Shown here: positions 8,401-16,580 of the stretch, one piece after another
Numbering within the stretch: the stretch's first letter is position 1
Layout: every line of letters begins with the position of its first letter
Virus record (IMG/VR): IMGVR_UViG_3300033145_001664
Location: 1 to 35,005 of that record
Length of the DNA stretch: 35,005 bases
Source: a virus
Strand: one strand, 5' to 3'
Notes under the pieces: generated by a model
What the model saw: only the letters and a program-made list of their open reading frames with translations
Told to the model about the DNA's origin: nothing
Databases searched by the model: none
Translations under genes and position numbers: made by a program

Positions 8401-9021
8401 ATGAAAAAAATATCATTTTATGTAAGGAAAACGCCAACACCACCAAGCGATCCATGGGAATTTGATCCATTGAATACTAATAGTGGTGTTCTCTTAACCA
8501 ATGATAATCTCACAATGTCTAATGTTACTACAGGTGCTACAAATCGAACTTCTATTTGTAACAAGTCTGTAACTACAGGTAAGTGGTATTGGGAAGTACA
8601 TATAGATGCTATTCACGTCACTTCTGATTTAATGACAATTGGAATATGTCATCCTGATGCTGATTTTACAAAAGATACAAGAGTTGGATGGAATGAAAGT
8701 TGGGCGTGGATGGGAAACAATAGATTTTACCATGATGGTTCTTATACATCTATTTTAGTTCATACTTTAAATGATATAATTGGTATGGCATTAGATGCAG
8801 ATGCTGGAAAAATATGGTTTGCAAAAAATAATGTATGGGTACAATCGGGAGATCCAGCTGCCGGAACAAACCCTCGGTGGGATGATGCTACTATACTTAA
8901 TTACCCTATTTATCCATGTTGTGATTTAAGATATACTGATGATCAATTAACAATTAGATTTTCAGCTGCACATCAAACTTATTCACCACCATCAGGATTT
9001 CTTCCAATACAAAATTATTAG
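8401..9021 (+). CDS. SPRY-domain virion protein 2
   Basis: 206 residues, a paralogue of the previous gene. It shares the lead SFYV-x3-(T/P)-P-P and the SPRY signature GKWYWEVHIDA, IGICHPDAD, NNRFYHDGS, IGMALDADAGKIWFAKNNVW, DQLTIRFSA, ending PPSGFLPIQNY, which parallels APSGYSNWA at the end of paralogue 1. The bodies differ enough to suggest different partners. ATAGGGG lies upstream of the ATG. Likely a virion surface or fibre component. Confidence 0.75.
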   Translation: MKKISFYVRKTPTPPSDPWEFDPLNTNSGVLLTNDNLTMSNVTTGATNRTSICNKSVTTGKWYWEVHIDAIHVTSDLMTIGICHPDADFTKDTRVGWNESWAWMGNNRFYHDGSYTSILVHTLNDIIGMALDADAGKIWFAKNNVWVQSGDPAAGTNPRWDDATILNYPIYPCCDLRYTDDQLTIRFSAAHQTYSPPSGFLPIQNY

Positions 9022-9032
9022 GAAAATATATT

Positions 9033-9455
9033 ATGGAACGAATAGTAAACTTATGCAGAATGAAACGAAGCGATCAAGGTACTCGTGGTATTTTATTTGC
9101 TGACTCTTTTCATTGTCAAACAATAGAGTTGCCATGGAGGGATAATAGAAGAAGTATATCGTGTATTCCTGCTGGAGAATATAAAGTTAGTATGAGAATT
9201 TCTCCCAAGTATGGTCAAGTATATCATGTCAAAGAAGTACCTGATAGATCGTATATTTTAATACATGCAGGAAATTTTGCTGGAGACAAACATAAAGGGT
9301 ATCGAACAAATGTTGCTGGATGTATTTTATTAGGAAAACATCAAGGACTTCTATGGGGACAGTGGGCAGTTCTCAATTCTAAAATTACAGTCAGACGATT
9401 TATGACCCACATGGAATTACAACCATTTACATTGAAAATACACGAAGCGTTTTAG
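9033..9455 (+). CDS. DUF5675 family protein, possible lysis enzyme
   Basis: 140 residues matching what I know of the DUF5675 family: FADSFHCQTIELPWRDN (about 23-38), the CIPAGEYKVSMRISPKYG segment (44-61), ILIHAGNFAGD (75-85) and VAGCILLGK (94-102). The family is phage-associated and has no established function that I know. Conserved His77 and Cys97 recall a cysteine-type transpeptidase/amidase arrangement, but this is speculation. It lies 12 bases before a 3-TM holin, which suggests a lysis role. Confidence 0.65.
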   Translation: MERIVNLCRMKRSDQGTRGILFADSFHCQTIELPWRDNRRSISCIPAGEYKVSMRISPKYGQVYHVKEVPDRSYILIHAGNFAGDKHKGYRTNVAGCILLGKHQGLLWGQWAVLNSKITVRRFMTHMELQPFTLKIHEAF

Positions 9456-9467
9456 GAGGATTGAATT

Positions 9468-10079
9468 ATGATAGGGTTAGATATAATCTTAGGTGGAATA
9501 ACGGGGTTACTTGGAAATTTTATTACAGGATGGATGAATCATAGAACCACCAAACTTAATAATGAACATGAACAAAAAATGGTTGCCCTAGAAACTGCGG
9601 CAATGAAAGAAGAATCAAAAATGCAGATCGCTATTACTAAAGCAGAAATAGAAGGTGCTGTTGAGTTAGCAGATTCTGCTGCATATATGGAATCAATCAA
9701 AGCTGGAAACAAAGCAATGTTTTCAGAAAAGTGGATTGATAAACTATTTAATGTTGAAGGAAAGGTTGGAAGATTCTTTGCTATTCCAGTTGCAGTACTA
9801 TTGGCAATGGCATTTGGATTTGTAGATTGGTTAAGAGGTTTCATGCGTCCAGCTATCACATTATATTTAACTGGTATGACAACAGTTATTACATATATGG
9901 CATGGCAATTGATTCAGACAAATGGTGGGATTATGGAGATGACAGAAGCTATCCAGATCTATAATAAAACAACTTCAATAGTAATTTACCTTACAGTCAG
10001 TTGTGTTACATGGTGGTTTGGTGATAGACGTATGGCGAAGTTCCTGACAAAAATGAATGAACAAAAGGGTAAAAAATAA
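9468..10079 (+). CDS. Holin of the 3-TM family
   Basis: 203 residues. A hydrophobic N-terminal helix (1-22), a charged helical middle (28-75, EHEQKMVALETAAMKEESK), then three membrane spans at about 106-124 (FAIPVAVLLAMAFGFVDWL), 128-150 and 168-186, ending in WWFGDRR and a basic tail. This pattern, including the FGDRR end, fits the gene-transfer-agent/phage 'holin of 3TMs' family. Holins make the inner-membrane lesion that times lysis. It overlaps the next start by one base (TAATG), so translation is coupled. GGAGG precedes its ATG. Confidence 0.7.
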   Translation: MIGLDIILGGITGLLGNFITGWMNHRTTKLNNEHEQKMVALETAAMKEESKMQIAITKAEIEGAVELADSAAYMESIKAGNKAMFSEKWIDKLFNVEGKVGRFFAIPVAVLLAMAFGFVDWLRGFMRPAITLYLTGMTTVITYMAWQLIQTNGGIMEMTEAIQIYNKTTSIVIYLTVSCVTWWFGDRRMAKFLTKMNEQKGKK

Positions 10080-10480
10080 TGAGCGGCACAGGTGGGTGGT
10101 TGAAACGTAGCATTGGAATAGTTGTCGGATTGGTTGCCATAGGTACTGCGATAGTAGGTGCTATAACATGGCAATATACTACATTTGCGACTGATGAAGA
10201 AGTAGCAGTCGTAGAGGAACATGCAGAACAGAATGTTGCACAACTATCACAGAAAACTCTTGAAGGGTTTGAAGCAGTTAATAAAACCAAAATGCAAAAA
10301 TCAATAAGACGATTTGATCTTAAAGATAGTCATAAAAGATTATTGGCAGATAAATATGAGCTTCTTGAAAAGCTTAAAATAGAACCAAACAATACAGAGT
10401 TAAAAATAGATTTAGATGTATGTCGAAGTAGGATAAAAATGATAGAAGACGAACTAATAGAATTAAGAATATCAAAATAA
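10079..10480 (+). CDS. Membrane-anchored coiled-coil protein, inner-membrane spanin-like
   Basis: 133 residues with one N-terminal transmembrane helix (about 9-31, RSIGIVVGLVAIGTAIVGAI) and a long charged coiled coil (about 40-133). This is the shape of an i-spanin, which links the inner membrane to the outer membrane at the last step of lysis in Gram-negative hosts. No lipobox-bearing partner was found nested in or after it, so a tail-membrane or holin-accessory role remains possible. Start overlaps the holin stop. Confidence 0.5.
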   Translation: MSGTGGWLKRSIGIVVGLVAIGTAIVGAITWQYTTFATDEEVAVVEEHAEQNVAQLSQKTLEGFEAVNKTKMQKSIRRFDLKDSHKRLLADKYELLEKLKIEPNNTELKIDLDVCRSRIKMIEDELIELRISK

Positions 10481-10493
10481 GAAAGGATACACA

Positions 10494-11063
10494 ATGGTAG
10501 ATTACAAAGAGAAAATTTTAGAGCTCCTTGAAAAACATATGAGCGAAAAGGGATTTAAATTATGGAAAGGCATTTCAAACATCCTTCCGAATACATGGGA
10601 AAATGCCACATCTTCAACAGGAAAATATCATAAAAAAATGAATGGCGAAGTTCCAACACAAGGGGAACATGCATATCATTTATTATATTCAACAGTTAAA
10701 CTATTTAGAATGTTTAATGTAAATTCGAAGACTACCGATGCTGACAAAATGTTATTTGCGGCAGGTTTACATGATTCTTTAAAATATGGAAATTTAGGTA
10801 CGAGAAAACATACTGATAGAAAACATGATAAAGAAGCAGCTGATATGGTATCATCAAATAAGAATACATTTTTAAAAGTATTAACAGAAGAACAATTTTA
10901 TGACATGGAAGAAATGATAAGGTTTCACAGTGGTCAATGGAGCACTGATGTTTCAAAAGATAAAAAATTTGATTTTAATGATTACAATCCAGAAACCATG
11001 TTTATTCATATTCTTGATATGATGAGCACGGCAGATTTAATTCAAACAGATGTGAGGGAATAA
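10494..11063 (+). CDS. HD-domain phosphohydrolase
   Basis: 189 residues with an HD-fold metal site: GEHAYHL (H59), the paired FAAGLHDSLKYG (H93-D94), FHSGQW (H145) and a late HILDMMSTADLI (D175 or D181). HD proteins hydrolyse nucleotides or phosphodiesters. The substrate cannot be read from sequence. AAAGGAT lies before the ATG. It sits between the lysis genes and a virion gene, and its stop directly abuts the next ATG (TAAATG), so it is expressed with late genes. It may act on nucleotide pools or second messengers during late infection; inference only. Confidence 0.7.
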   Translation: MVDYKEKILELLEKHMSEKGFKLWKGISNILPNTWENATSSTGKYHKKMNGEVPTQGEHAYHLLYSTVKLFRMFNVNSKTTDADKMLFAAGLHDSLKYGNLGTRKHTDRKHDKEAADMVSSNKNTFLKVLTEEQFYDMEEMIRFHSGQWSTDVSKDKKFDFNDYNPETMFIHILDMMSTADLIQTDVRE

Positions 11064-11729
11064 ATGGTAACTGTTCTAACTTCATATTCATTAGTTCCAG
11101 AGTTACAACATTTTTTTAATTTATTTGTTGTAGGTTCTGAAGTTAATAGAGATTTAGTACCACCGCCTGTGGATATTGCGGTAACATACATGCCAGAAAA
11201 CTCATTTATTGAAATGCTGTTTAATGATAGCTATTCAAAACAATCATATGAATATAAATATATTGAAGAAACAAATGTGGGATGTATTCCACGTTCAGCA
11301 TTCACTAGAATACAAATATATCCAGGGTCATCACAATATTTAACATTAGATGCTTCAGGTGATAATATTTTTAATTTGAGATCAGATGATATTGTATTAC
11401 TTGATGCACTGTTGGCGTTTAGAAATGGAGCAGATGATGCAACAAGTTTATTGATTATTGATTCAACCTCTGCTTCATTCGATAGTACAGCAATAATTTT
11501 ATATGCTAGTTATGAGTTTCTTTCTACTGAGCTATCGAAAATGATATATCTCTATTTAGTACTTGAGACACAAGGAGATTTTAGTTTATATAATAATGAC
11601 TTATTAATATCACAGACTGAAATGCTATACGTTTGTTATGAATCATATTTAATAGATAAATACTTTGCCTTCATGACAGTAATCGAACCTGATCTAATTT
11701 ATGATTGTGATCAAGGAGATTCAAATTAA
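11064..11729 (+). CDS. Uncharacterised virion or tail protein
   Basis: 221 residues with no motif I recognise. It starts at the base following the HD-protein stop, and its last base is the first base of the next gene (TAATGG), so it is translated together with the large baseplate/fibre protein. AGGG lies just before its start. It is rich in Ser, Leu, Tyr and Asp, with hydrophobic strands (SDDIVLLDALLAFRN, 101-115; LSKMIYLYLVLETQ, 156-169). A structural or chaperone role for the following protein is inferred from the tight coupling. Confidence 0.45.
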   Translation: MVTVLTSYSLVPELQHFFNLFVVGSEVNRDLVPPPVDIAVTYMPENSFIEMLFNDSYSKQSYEYKYIEETNVGCIPRSAFTRIQIYPGSSQYLTLDASGDNIFNLRSDDIVLLDALLAFRNGADDATSLLIIDSTSASFDSTAIILYASYEFLSTELSKMIYLYLVLETQGDFSLYNNDLLISQTEMLYVCYESYLIDKYFAFMTVIEPDLIYDCDQGDSN

Positions 11730-14302
11730 TGGCTCGTACCATAGATGATTTCTGGCTAATTCTTGATGAAATTCAAGGAGATAGTACAGAATTAACCGAT
11801 GCTATAAAATCAATTGCTAAAAATGAAAAGACTGTTTCCGAAAGACTTTTTACAAATATCATTGATCAAATATCATACAACAGTAGAGACTATACAAGAA
11901 TAAGATCTTTTTTAAGAGACTGGTATGCGGCACATAGAACGGTCACAACTTTTCAAGCAAATGTATCAGATATTTATCAAATGCCAAATGATCAACTGGA
12001 TGATTTATTTGAGAGTTTTGGTTATCCGTATTCAACAGGCATAAGAGATCCGATTTCTAATAATCCAACATTAAATAAAATTAATTTCTTTCTTGATCTT
12101 ATAAACCTTTATAAGATAAAAGGTTCTCCAAAAGCTCTCGTCGATGTTCTTCAATATTATGGTATTGTTGATGTTGATCTTTATGAAATGTCATTGCAGT
12201 TTGATGACCGTCCGAGTAAGGTTTCGACCGATCTTATTTTTAAAGGTAAGGTTGTATCAGGAACTACGGGAGATGTGTCTCCAATATATTTACCTTTTGA
12301 TTTATTGACACAAGGTGATCCACATTGGTTACAAAGTGAAAGCCAAATCAAAACTTTATTCAATCAGAATATTATTAACTTTCCATCACAATCTCCATAT
12401 TTTACTTTAAAGCCATTATTCAATGAAGAAGCAACTGATGCGGCAACAGGTATTCTACAAAGATGTGTTCAAGATCAACATGATACATGGGAAACTGCAG
12501 GATTTCCTCCAGAAGATACTTCCCCAGTATTACCACAGGATGCAGTAATTTCGATTACTGGAGATCAATGTTCGCTATTAACAATTTATTTAGCATCAAT
12601 ATATACATTCAATAAACAATATACTGTTGGGGCTCCTGCAACTAGATTTGTATGCTATGACGGAACTAATACAGTTGCAGCAGATATCATTGATGAGTTT
12701 AGAGATATTACACAAAAACCATCTAGTAGAAGTGATTATAAATCAAGACTCATAGAATATTTAGATACATTTACAAGAGCAATATCAGAAAACTTTTTAC
12801 AAACACATAGCGATGCAGGAACAATATTAGCAATATTGAATCCTACGGTTAAATCAAATTTAGATGGCCTTGCCACTGGTGTTAATACTGTTCTAGGCAC
12901 ATTATTAAAAGACCTTGGAGAGTGGGTTCGTGCTAACATAAGTTATGGGTTCATTAATATTAGTTATATTCTTTTTGGAATGGATTCTCTGTTCAGTCAA
13001 CTTCAAGACGTTATCGAATTTTTCAAACCTTATCGTGCAAGAATAATTCCTCTTGAACTGTTACAATTACAAAACAGATTATTTAATAGTATTATTGTTG
13101 AGGATAGTTTAGAAACTACTGCTGATATAAGTATGCATGATTATTTAATTGGAGATTCTATGCCATGTTGTGATGATGCTGCTTGTTCAGCATTATACAG
13201 TCCAAGAGAATATTATGACTGTGGATCATATCACGATATTGGTGCTGTAACTGATCTACCAGAAGAAATACAAATTACTCTTATAGATGAATATCATGAT
13301 CGTTTAGTATGTCCTTCTTCTGATTCAACTGGGTATGTTGTATCCGAAATGGTTAGCGAAGTACATAATATACCACAAGTAGAATCGCTTTCAAGTGGTA
13401 CAACAAGTCTTGCTATTTCATTTACTACACTTCAACCAAATACAGATTATTCATTAATACTTAATATTTATAATGAGACTGATGTTACACCATTACAAAA
13501 CTCATTAATTGTATGTGATAAACTTACGACAGGATTTGGAGTTGAGTTTTCTGCTCCGTTTGATTCTGCTAATTATAATTTATCATGGAGTATTATTGAT
13601 TCAACAAGCACTGTAAGTATTTCGGGTGTTAATTCAATTGCTTCTGCTTCAGATGAAGCAACCGTTACATTTTCTCAGGCAAGAAGCAATGTTAATTATT
13701 CTATTGCTTTATCACTAGAAAATCTGATTGATTCAACTACAACTATATTTACATATACAATTACAGAAAAATCAGTCAATGGGTTTACTGTTAAATTTTC
13801 TGGTGCTATGGATTCAGCAAACTATTCAATTGGGTGGACTGCATTTAATCATGGAAGAGAAATACCAAGTAGTCCTGTAGATGGGTGGGTTGCAATTCCA
13901 GCTGGAGCGACAACACTTACTGTACCGATGGTTCCATCAGAAGTTTATGATAATTATACAGTAGCATTTTCAATTGTTAATACAGATGATACATCAATTT
14001 CACAATATAGTTATGTTGTTACAGAGAAAACAATTGATGAGTTTACTGTTTTATTTTCAGGGCCTATATATTCTGCAAATTATTATTTATCATGGGCGAT
14101 TCCTGTTTCATCAAATGCTATTTTTGAGTCATACTTTTACAGGCAAGAAGGGCAGATGAGAGGGTTTGATGACGATATTTTATTTGATTGTACATTTGGA
14201 ATGGATCTAGTTGAAGTAGAATTGGTAGAAACCGTTAGCTTCTTATTAAAAGAAGATGGCGGTTACTTATTACAAGAAAATGATGATAGACTTATTCTTT
14301 AA
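11729..14302 (+). CDS. Large baseplate/fibre protein with three C-terminal repeats
   Basis: 857 residues. The N-terminal third resembles phage tail proteins joining baseplate and fibres: SFLRDWYAAHRTV (about 60-72) and FFLDLINLYKIKGSPKALVD (about 120-139), the latter reminiscent of P2 gpI-like proteins. The middle (about 395-450) has helical segments ending IEFFKPYRARIIPLELL. From about residue 557 there are three tandem beta-repeats of roughly 75-85 residues, each ending with a variant of 'GFTVxFSGxxxSANYxLSW'. The last ~50 residues are a separate tip (VSFLLKEDGGYLLQENDD). Fibre or spike role is likely; exact T4 counterpart unclear. Confidence 0.6.
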   Translation: MARTIDDFWLILDEIQGDSTELTDAIKSIAKNEKTVSERLFTNIIDQISYNSRDYTRIRSFLRDWYAAHRTVTTFQANVSDIYQMPNDQLDDLFESFGYPYSTGIRDPISNNPTLNKINFFLDLINLYKIKGSPKALVDVLQYYGIVDVDLYEMSLQFDDRPSKVSTDLIFKGKVVSGTTGDVSPIYLPFDLLTQGDPHWLQSESQIKTLFNQNIINFPSQSPYFTLKPLFNEEATDAATGILQRCVQDQHDTWETAGFPPEDTSPVLPQDAVISITGDQCSLLTIYLASIYTFNKQYTVGAPATRFVCYDGTNTVAADIIDEFRDITQKPSSRSDYKSRLIEYLDTFTRAISENFLQTHSDAGTILAILNPTVKSNLDGLATGVNTVLGTLLKDLGEWVRANISYGFINISYILFGMDSLFSQLQDVIEFFKPYRARIIPLELLQLQNRLFNSIIVEDSLETTADISMHDYLIGDSMPCCDDAACSALYSPREYYDCGSYHDIGAVTDLPEEIQITLIDEYHDRLVCPSSDSTGYVVSEMVSEVHNIPQVESLSSGTTSLAISFTTLQPNTDYSLILNIYNETDVTPLQNSLIVCDKLTTGFGVEFSAPFDSANYNLSWSIIDSTSTVSISGVNSIASASDEATVTFSQARSNVNYSIALSLENLIDSTTTIFTYTITEKSVNGFTVKFSGAMDSANYSIGWTAFNHGREIPSSPVDGWVAIPAGATTLTVPMVPSEVYDNYTVAFSIVNTDDTSISQYSYVVTEKTIDEFTVLFSGPIYSANYYLSWAIPVSSNAIFESYFYRQEGQMRGFDDDILFDCTFGMDLVEVELVETVSFLLKEDGGYLLQENDDRLIL

Positions 14303-14339
14303 TATCTTTTCAGATTTAAACCTTTAATAGATGATTATA

Positions 14340-14360
14340 AACTACATAACTTATGTAGTT
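14340..14360 (+). terminator. Hairpin after the large baseplate/fibre gene
   Basis: AACTACAT, a 5-base AACTT loop, then ATGTAGTT: a perfect 8-bp stem, followed after 7 bases by CCTTTCTTTTT. Weak (AT-rich) intrinsic-terminator candidate, or a spacer hairpin before the motif copy at 14375. Confidence 0.4.
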
Positions 14361-14374
14361 GATATCCTTTCTTT

Positions 14375-14392
14375 TTAGAACAAAAAACAAAA
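14375..14392 (+). promoter_or_regulatory. TTAGAACAAA motif, copy 4
   Basis: Reads TTAGAACAAAAAACAAAA, 46 bases before the ATG at 14421. The flanks TTTTT / AAAAA could form a short stem with AGAAC as loop. It lacks the ATATAAAA tail. Confidence 0.45.
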
Positions 14393-14420
14393 GTAAATCT
14401 TATAGGAGTATTAATTATTT

Positions 14421-15341
14421 ATGTCACAGCTAAAAGAAGAGATTATGAAATTAGCAACTAACACTATTTTAGATAATAAGGAGATTGCAAAAGTAGTTGG
14501 ATGCTCCCCAAGAACGGTCAATAGATATGCAGGATCACATTCAGACAGATGTAATTCAAAAATATCAGGTAATACAGAGGATATGTTTGAAATTCAAAAA
14601 ACAGTACTTCTTCCTGATATTCATTACCCACATTATGAACCAGAACTAATGAGTGCAGTAGAAGAATTTATAATTGATTATGAACCTGATGAACTTGTAT
14701 ATATGGGAGATCAAATGTCGTTGGACTGTATTTCAAGTTGGAATAAAAGAAAACCTTTGTTGAAAGAAGGTCAACGATTGTTAAAAGAATATGATGGTTT
14801 CGATTATCATATATTACAGACACATGAAAATATAACACACGAAAATACACGAAGAACATTCATGATGGGAAATCATGAACAACGAGTAGAATGGTATTGT
14901 GAAGAGCATCCAGAATTAGAAGGAATGATTGATCTTTCAAGGCATCTTGAATTAGAAGAAAGAGGTTATAATATTATTCCTTATAATGAAATTCATAAAG
15001 TTGGAAAACTAAATGTTATTCATGGTTTCTATTGGAACAAATATCATGCAGTAAAAACCCTTGATGCATTTGAAGGTAATGTTGTTTATGCACATGTTCA
15101 CAATCCTCAAATGTATGCAAAAGTGACACCGATTGATAGAAAAGGTTATCATACTGCAACATCACTTCCTTGTCTATGTAATATCAAACCTGACTATCAT
15201 AAGAATGCTCCAAACTTCTGGATTAATGGGTTTGGAATTGTAGAGCATCTTCCAGCAACAGGACTTTTCAATCTATATACAATTATTATTATTGATGGTT
15301 CATTTATGTGGAATGGTGTCTATTACGGAAAATCATTATAA
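14421..15341 (+). CDS. Calcineurin-like metallophosphoesterase with N-terminal HTH
   Basis: 306 residues. Residues ~15-37 (LDNKEIAKVVGCSPRTVNRY) form a helix-turn-helix of the kind found in DNA-binding or terminase-like proteins. The rest is a metallophosphoesterase: LLPDIHYPH (D66-x-H68), VYMGDQMS (G96-D97), MMGNHEQR (G150-N-H-E), IHG (H201) and AHVHN (H225-x-H227) supply the expected two-metal ligands. It could cleave nucleic acid, a nucleotide or a protein phosphate; DNA is suggested by the HTH. AGGAG lies about 12 bases upstream, a long spacing. Downstream is a strong hairpin, and a motif copy overlaps its stop codon. Confidence 0.8.
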   Translation: MSQLKEEIMKLATNTILDNKEIAKVVGCSPRTVNRYAGSHSDRCNSKISGNTEDMFEIQKTVLLPDIHYPHYEPELMSAVEEFIIDYEPDELVYMGDQMSLDCISSWNKRKPLLKEGQRLLKEYDGFDYHILQTHENITHENTRRTFMMGNHEQRVEWYCEEHPELEGMIDLSRHLELEERGYNIIPYNEIHKVGKLNVIHGFYWNKYHAVKTLDAFEGNVVYAHVHNPQMYAKVTPIDRKGYHTATSLPCLCNIKPDYHKNAPNFWINGFGIVEHLPATGLFNLYTIIIIDGSFMWNGVYYGKSL

Positions 15342-15352
15342 GAACAAAAAAA
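15339..15352 (+). promoter_or_regulatory. TTAGAACAAA-like motif, copy 5 (variant)
   Basis: Reads TAAGAACAAAAAAA, overlapping the stop codon of the metallophosphoesterase gene and touching the hairpin that follows. It is 31 bases before the ATG of a possible mini-ORF at 15370. Weaker match than the others. Confidence 0.35.
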
Positions 15353-15381
15353 GAATGAGACATTTTATAATGTCTCATTCT
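15352..15381 (+). terminator. Strong hairpin after the metallophosphoesterase gene
   Basis: AGAATGAGACAT, loop TTTATA, ATGTCTCATTCT: a perfect 12-bp stem starting 10 bases after the stop. No U-run follows, so it may be a transcript-end stabiliser or processing hairpin rather than an intrinsic terminator. Confidence 0.5.
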
Positions 15382-15471
15382 CAGGGTAGATCAATCGCTC
15401 ACTGGAACGGGCTCAAATATGATCCGTATTCGAAATCCCCAGCAGTAAGCACCCTGATGAAATCTAAATAA
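15370..15471 (+). other. GC-richer segment: possible 33-residue mini-ORF or structured RNA
   Basis: An open frame from ATG 15370 to TAA 15469-15471 would encode 33 residues (MSHSQGRSIAHWNGLKYDPY at the start). Its codons end in G or C far more often than those of the neighbours. The start lies inside the right arm of the preceding hairpin and has no good ribosome site. The same DNA has a perfect 7-bp closing inverted repeat, TCAGGGT (15381-15387) and ACCCTGA (15451-15457), enclosing 63 nt, and an inner GATCA/TGATC pair (15389-15393, 15420-15424). It is tRNA-sized but has no canonical T-arm. I cannot choose between peptide and RNA. Confidence 0.3.
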
Positions 15472-15474
15472 ATA

Positions 15475-15504
15475 GTTTTCATCTTCACTTATTAATATAT
15501 ATAG
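15475..15504 (+). promoter_or_regulatory. Promoter-like element A (GTTTT-N9-TTATTAATATATATAG)
   Basis: GTTTT, nine bases, then TTATTAATATATATAG. The same 16-mer with the same upstream GTTTT at the same spacing recurs at 23477-23506. The arrangement could be a host-type promoter (TATATA as -10, about 17 bases below GTTTT) or a phage early promoter. A TTAGAACAAA motif starts at the very next base. Confidence 0.4.
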
Positions 15505-15520
15505 TTAGAACAAATTAAAA
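15505..15520 (+). promoter_or_regulatory. TTAGAACAAA motif, copy 6
   Basis: Reads TTAGAACAAATTAAAA, immediately after promoter-like element A and 97 bases before the ATG at 15602, an unusually long leader. Confidence 0.45.
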
Positions 15521-15601
15521 ATTCCTACATGGTAATTCACTAACAGACTTTAAGCAAAATATGAGGGTTCAGTCTGTACCCTGTAAAAAGGAGATAAGAC
15601 C

Positions 15602-16438
15602 ATGACATATAAAGATCAGTTCGTCGTAGAAGTAAAGTGTAACGGAAAAATTTTGAGAGTACAAGATGATGTAATTCACCTACCTTTTGGCAGCGAGTAC
15701 TCTATCTACTTGAAGAATCTTAATTCAAGAAGAGCTGCTATAAACATTTCAATTGATGGAGAAGATGTTCTTGACGGTAGTTCGTTGATATTAGATGCAA
15801 ATTCAAGTACATACCTTGAAGGGTTTCTGAGAGGAGCAACCGCAAAGAACAGATTTAAATTCATTAATAAAACAAAAGAGATTCAAGAACATCGTGGAGA
15901 TAAAATTGACGATGGAATCATTCGAGTTGAATTTGCATATGAAAAAGCAAAACCAATTCAAAAGCTTATTGTTGAAGACCACCATCACCACGATCACTAT
16001 CATTGGAATTACAATGATTGGTTTACTGGAAATTCAAATGTGAGATACATAAGTTCAGGTCCTGTTATTGGTTCATCAGCAGACTTCAGTATGTTAGCTG
16101 GAAGTTCACGAGGTGACGATCAATCAGTGACAAAAACATTCTTTTGTGACAGTAATGTAACTATGGATTCTCTTGGTGTTGAAGCATTAGGTCAGCCATT
16201 AGATGATGAAGGAATTACAGTAAAAGGGTCTGAATGTAACCAAGCTTTTAATTATAGTTCGATTGGTGAGGTTGAAGAAGCTGAAGTGATCATTCTTAGA
16301 TTGAAAGGAATGACAGCAGCTTCTGCATGTGTTAGACAACCGGTTACAGTAAAAACAAAATTAAAATGTTCTACTTGTGGTAGAGTTTCGAAATCATCAG
16401 CGAAGTTCTGCTCTAACTGTGGAACATTTTTAGAATAA
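15602..16438 (+). CDS. His-rich zinc-ribbon protein
   Basis: 278 residues. Residues 5-115 form a beta-rich domain (LPFGSEYSIYLKNLNSRRAA, 27-46; NRFKFINKTKEIQEHRGDKI, 83-102) of a type I associate with uncharacterised phage and bacterial proteins. Residues 127-134 are DHHHHDHYH-like, with six His near each other (H127-130, H132, H134). A second domain (175-235) precedes a C-terminal zinc ribbon with C256-x2-C259 and C270-x2-C273. Metal binding is very likely; function unknown, possibly virion assembly or host takeover. AAAGGAGATAAGACC gives a strong ribosome site. It is probably monocistronic, with hairpins before and after. Confidence 0.65.
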   Translation: MTYKDQFVVEVKCNGKILRVQDDVIHLPFGSEYSIYLKNLNSRRAAINISIDGEDVLDGSSLILDANSSTYLEGFLRGATAKNRFKFINKTKEIQEHRGDKIDDGIIRVEFAYEKAKPIQKLIVEDHHHHDHYHWNYNDWFTGNSNVRYISSGPVIGSSADFSMLAGSSRGDDQSVTKTFFCDSNVTMDSLGVEALGQPLDDEGITVKGSECNQAFNYSSIGEVEEAEVIILRLKGMTAASACVRQPVTVKTKLKCSTCGRVSKSSAKFCSNCGTFLE

Positions 16439-16461
16439 TTTTAAATAATGCAGGAATTTAG

Positions 16462-16489
16462 GGAGCAAGATCGAAACTGGTCTTGCTCC
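16462..16489 (+). terminator. Hairpin after the zinc-ribbon gene
   Basis: GGAGCAAGATC, loop GAAACT, GGTCTTGCTCC: 11 bp including one T-G wobble. GCAGG (16450-16454) could alternatively pair with CCTGC (16488-16492). No U-run follows. Likely transcript-end or processing hairpin. Confidence 0.5.
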
Positions 16490-16531
16490 TGCTATCCGTC
16501 GATAAAAAAAGGATCCAAACCTGTTAGATAA

Positions 16532-16549
16532 TTAGAACAAAATATAAAA
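16532..16549 (+). promoter_or_regulatory. TTAGAACAAA motif, copy 7
   Basis: Reads TTAGAACAAAATATAAAA, the full consensus, 49 bases before the ATG at 16581. Confidence 0.55.
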
Positions 16550-16580
16550 CCTACCTCATCAAAAAAAGGATGATAATATC

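Noticed and set aside
15381-15457. tRNA gene
   Set aside because: Length and a 7-bp closing stem fit, and TTCGAAA is present, but no T-stem, D-stem or anticodon stem can be formed in the right places on either strand.
15454-15460. Hammerhead ribozyme core (CTGATGA near a CGAAA)
   Set aside because: The order and distances of the core elements and the required stems do not fit; a 7-base match is expected by chance.
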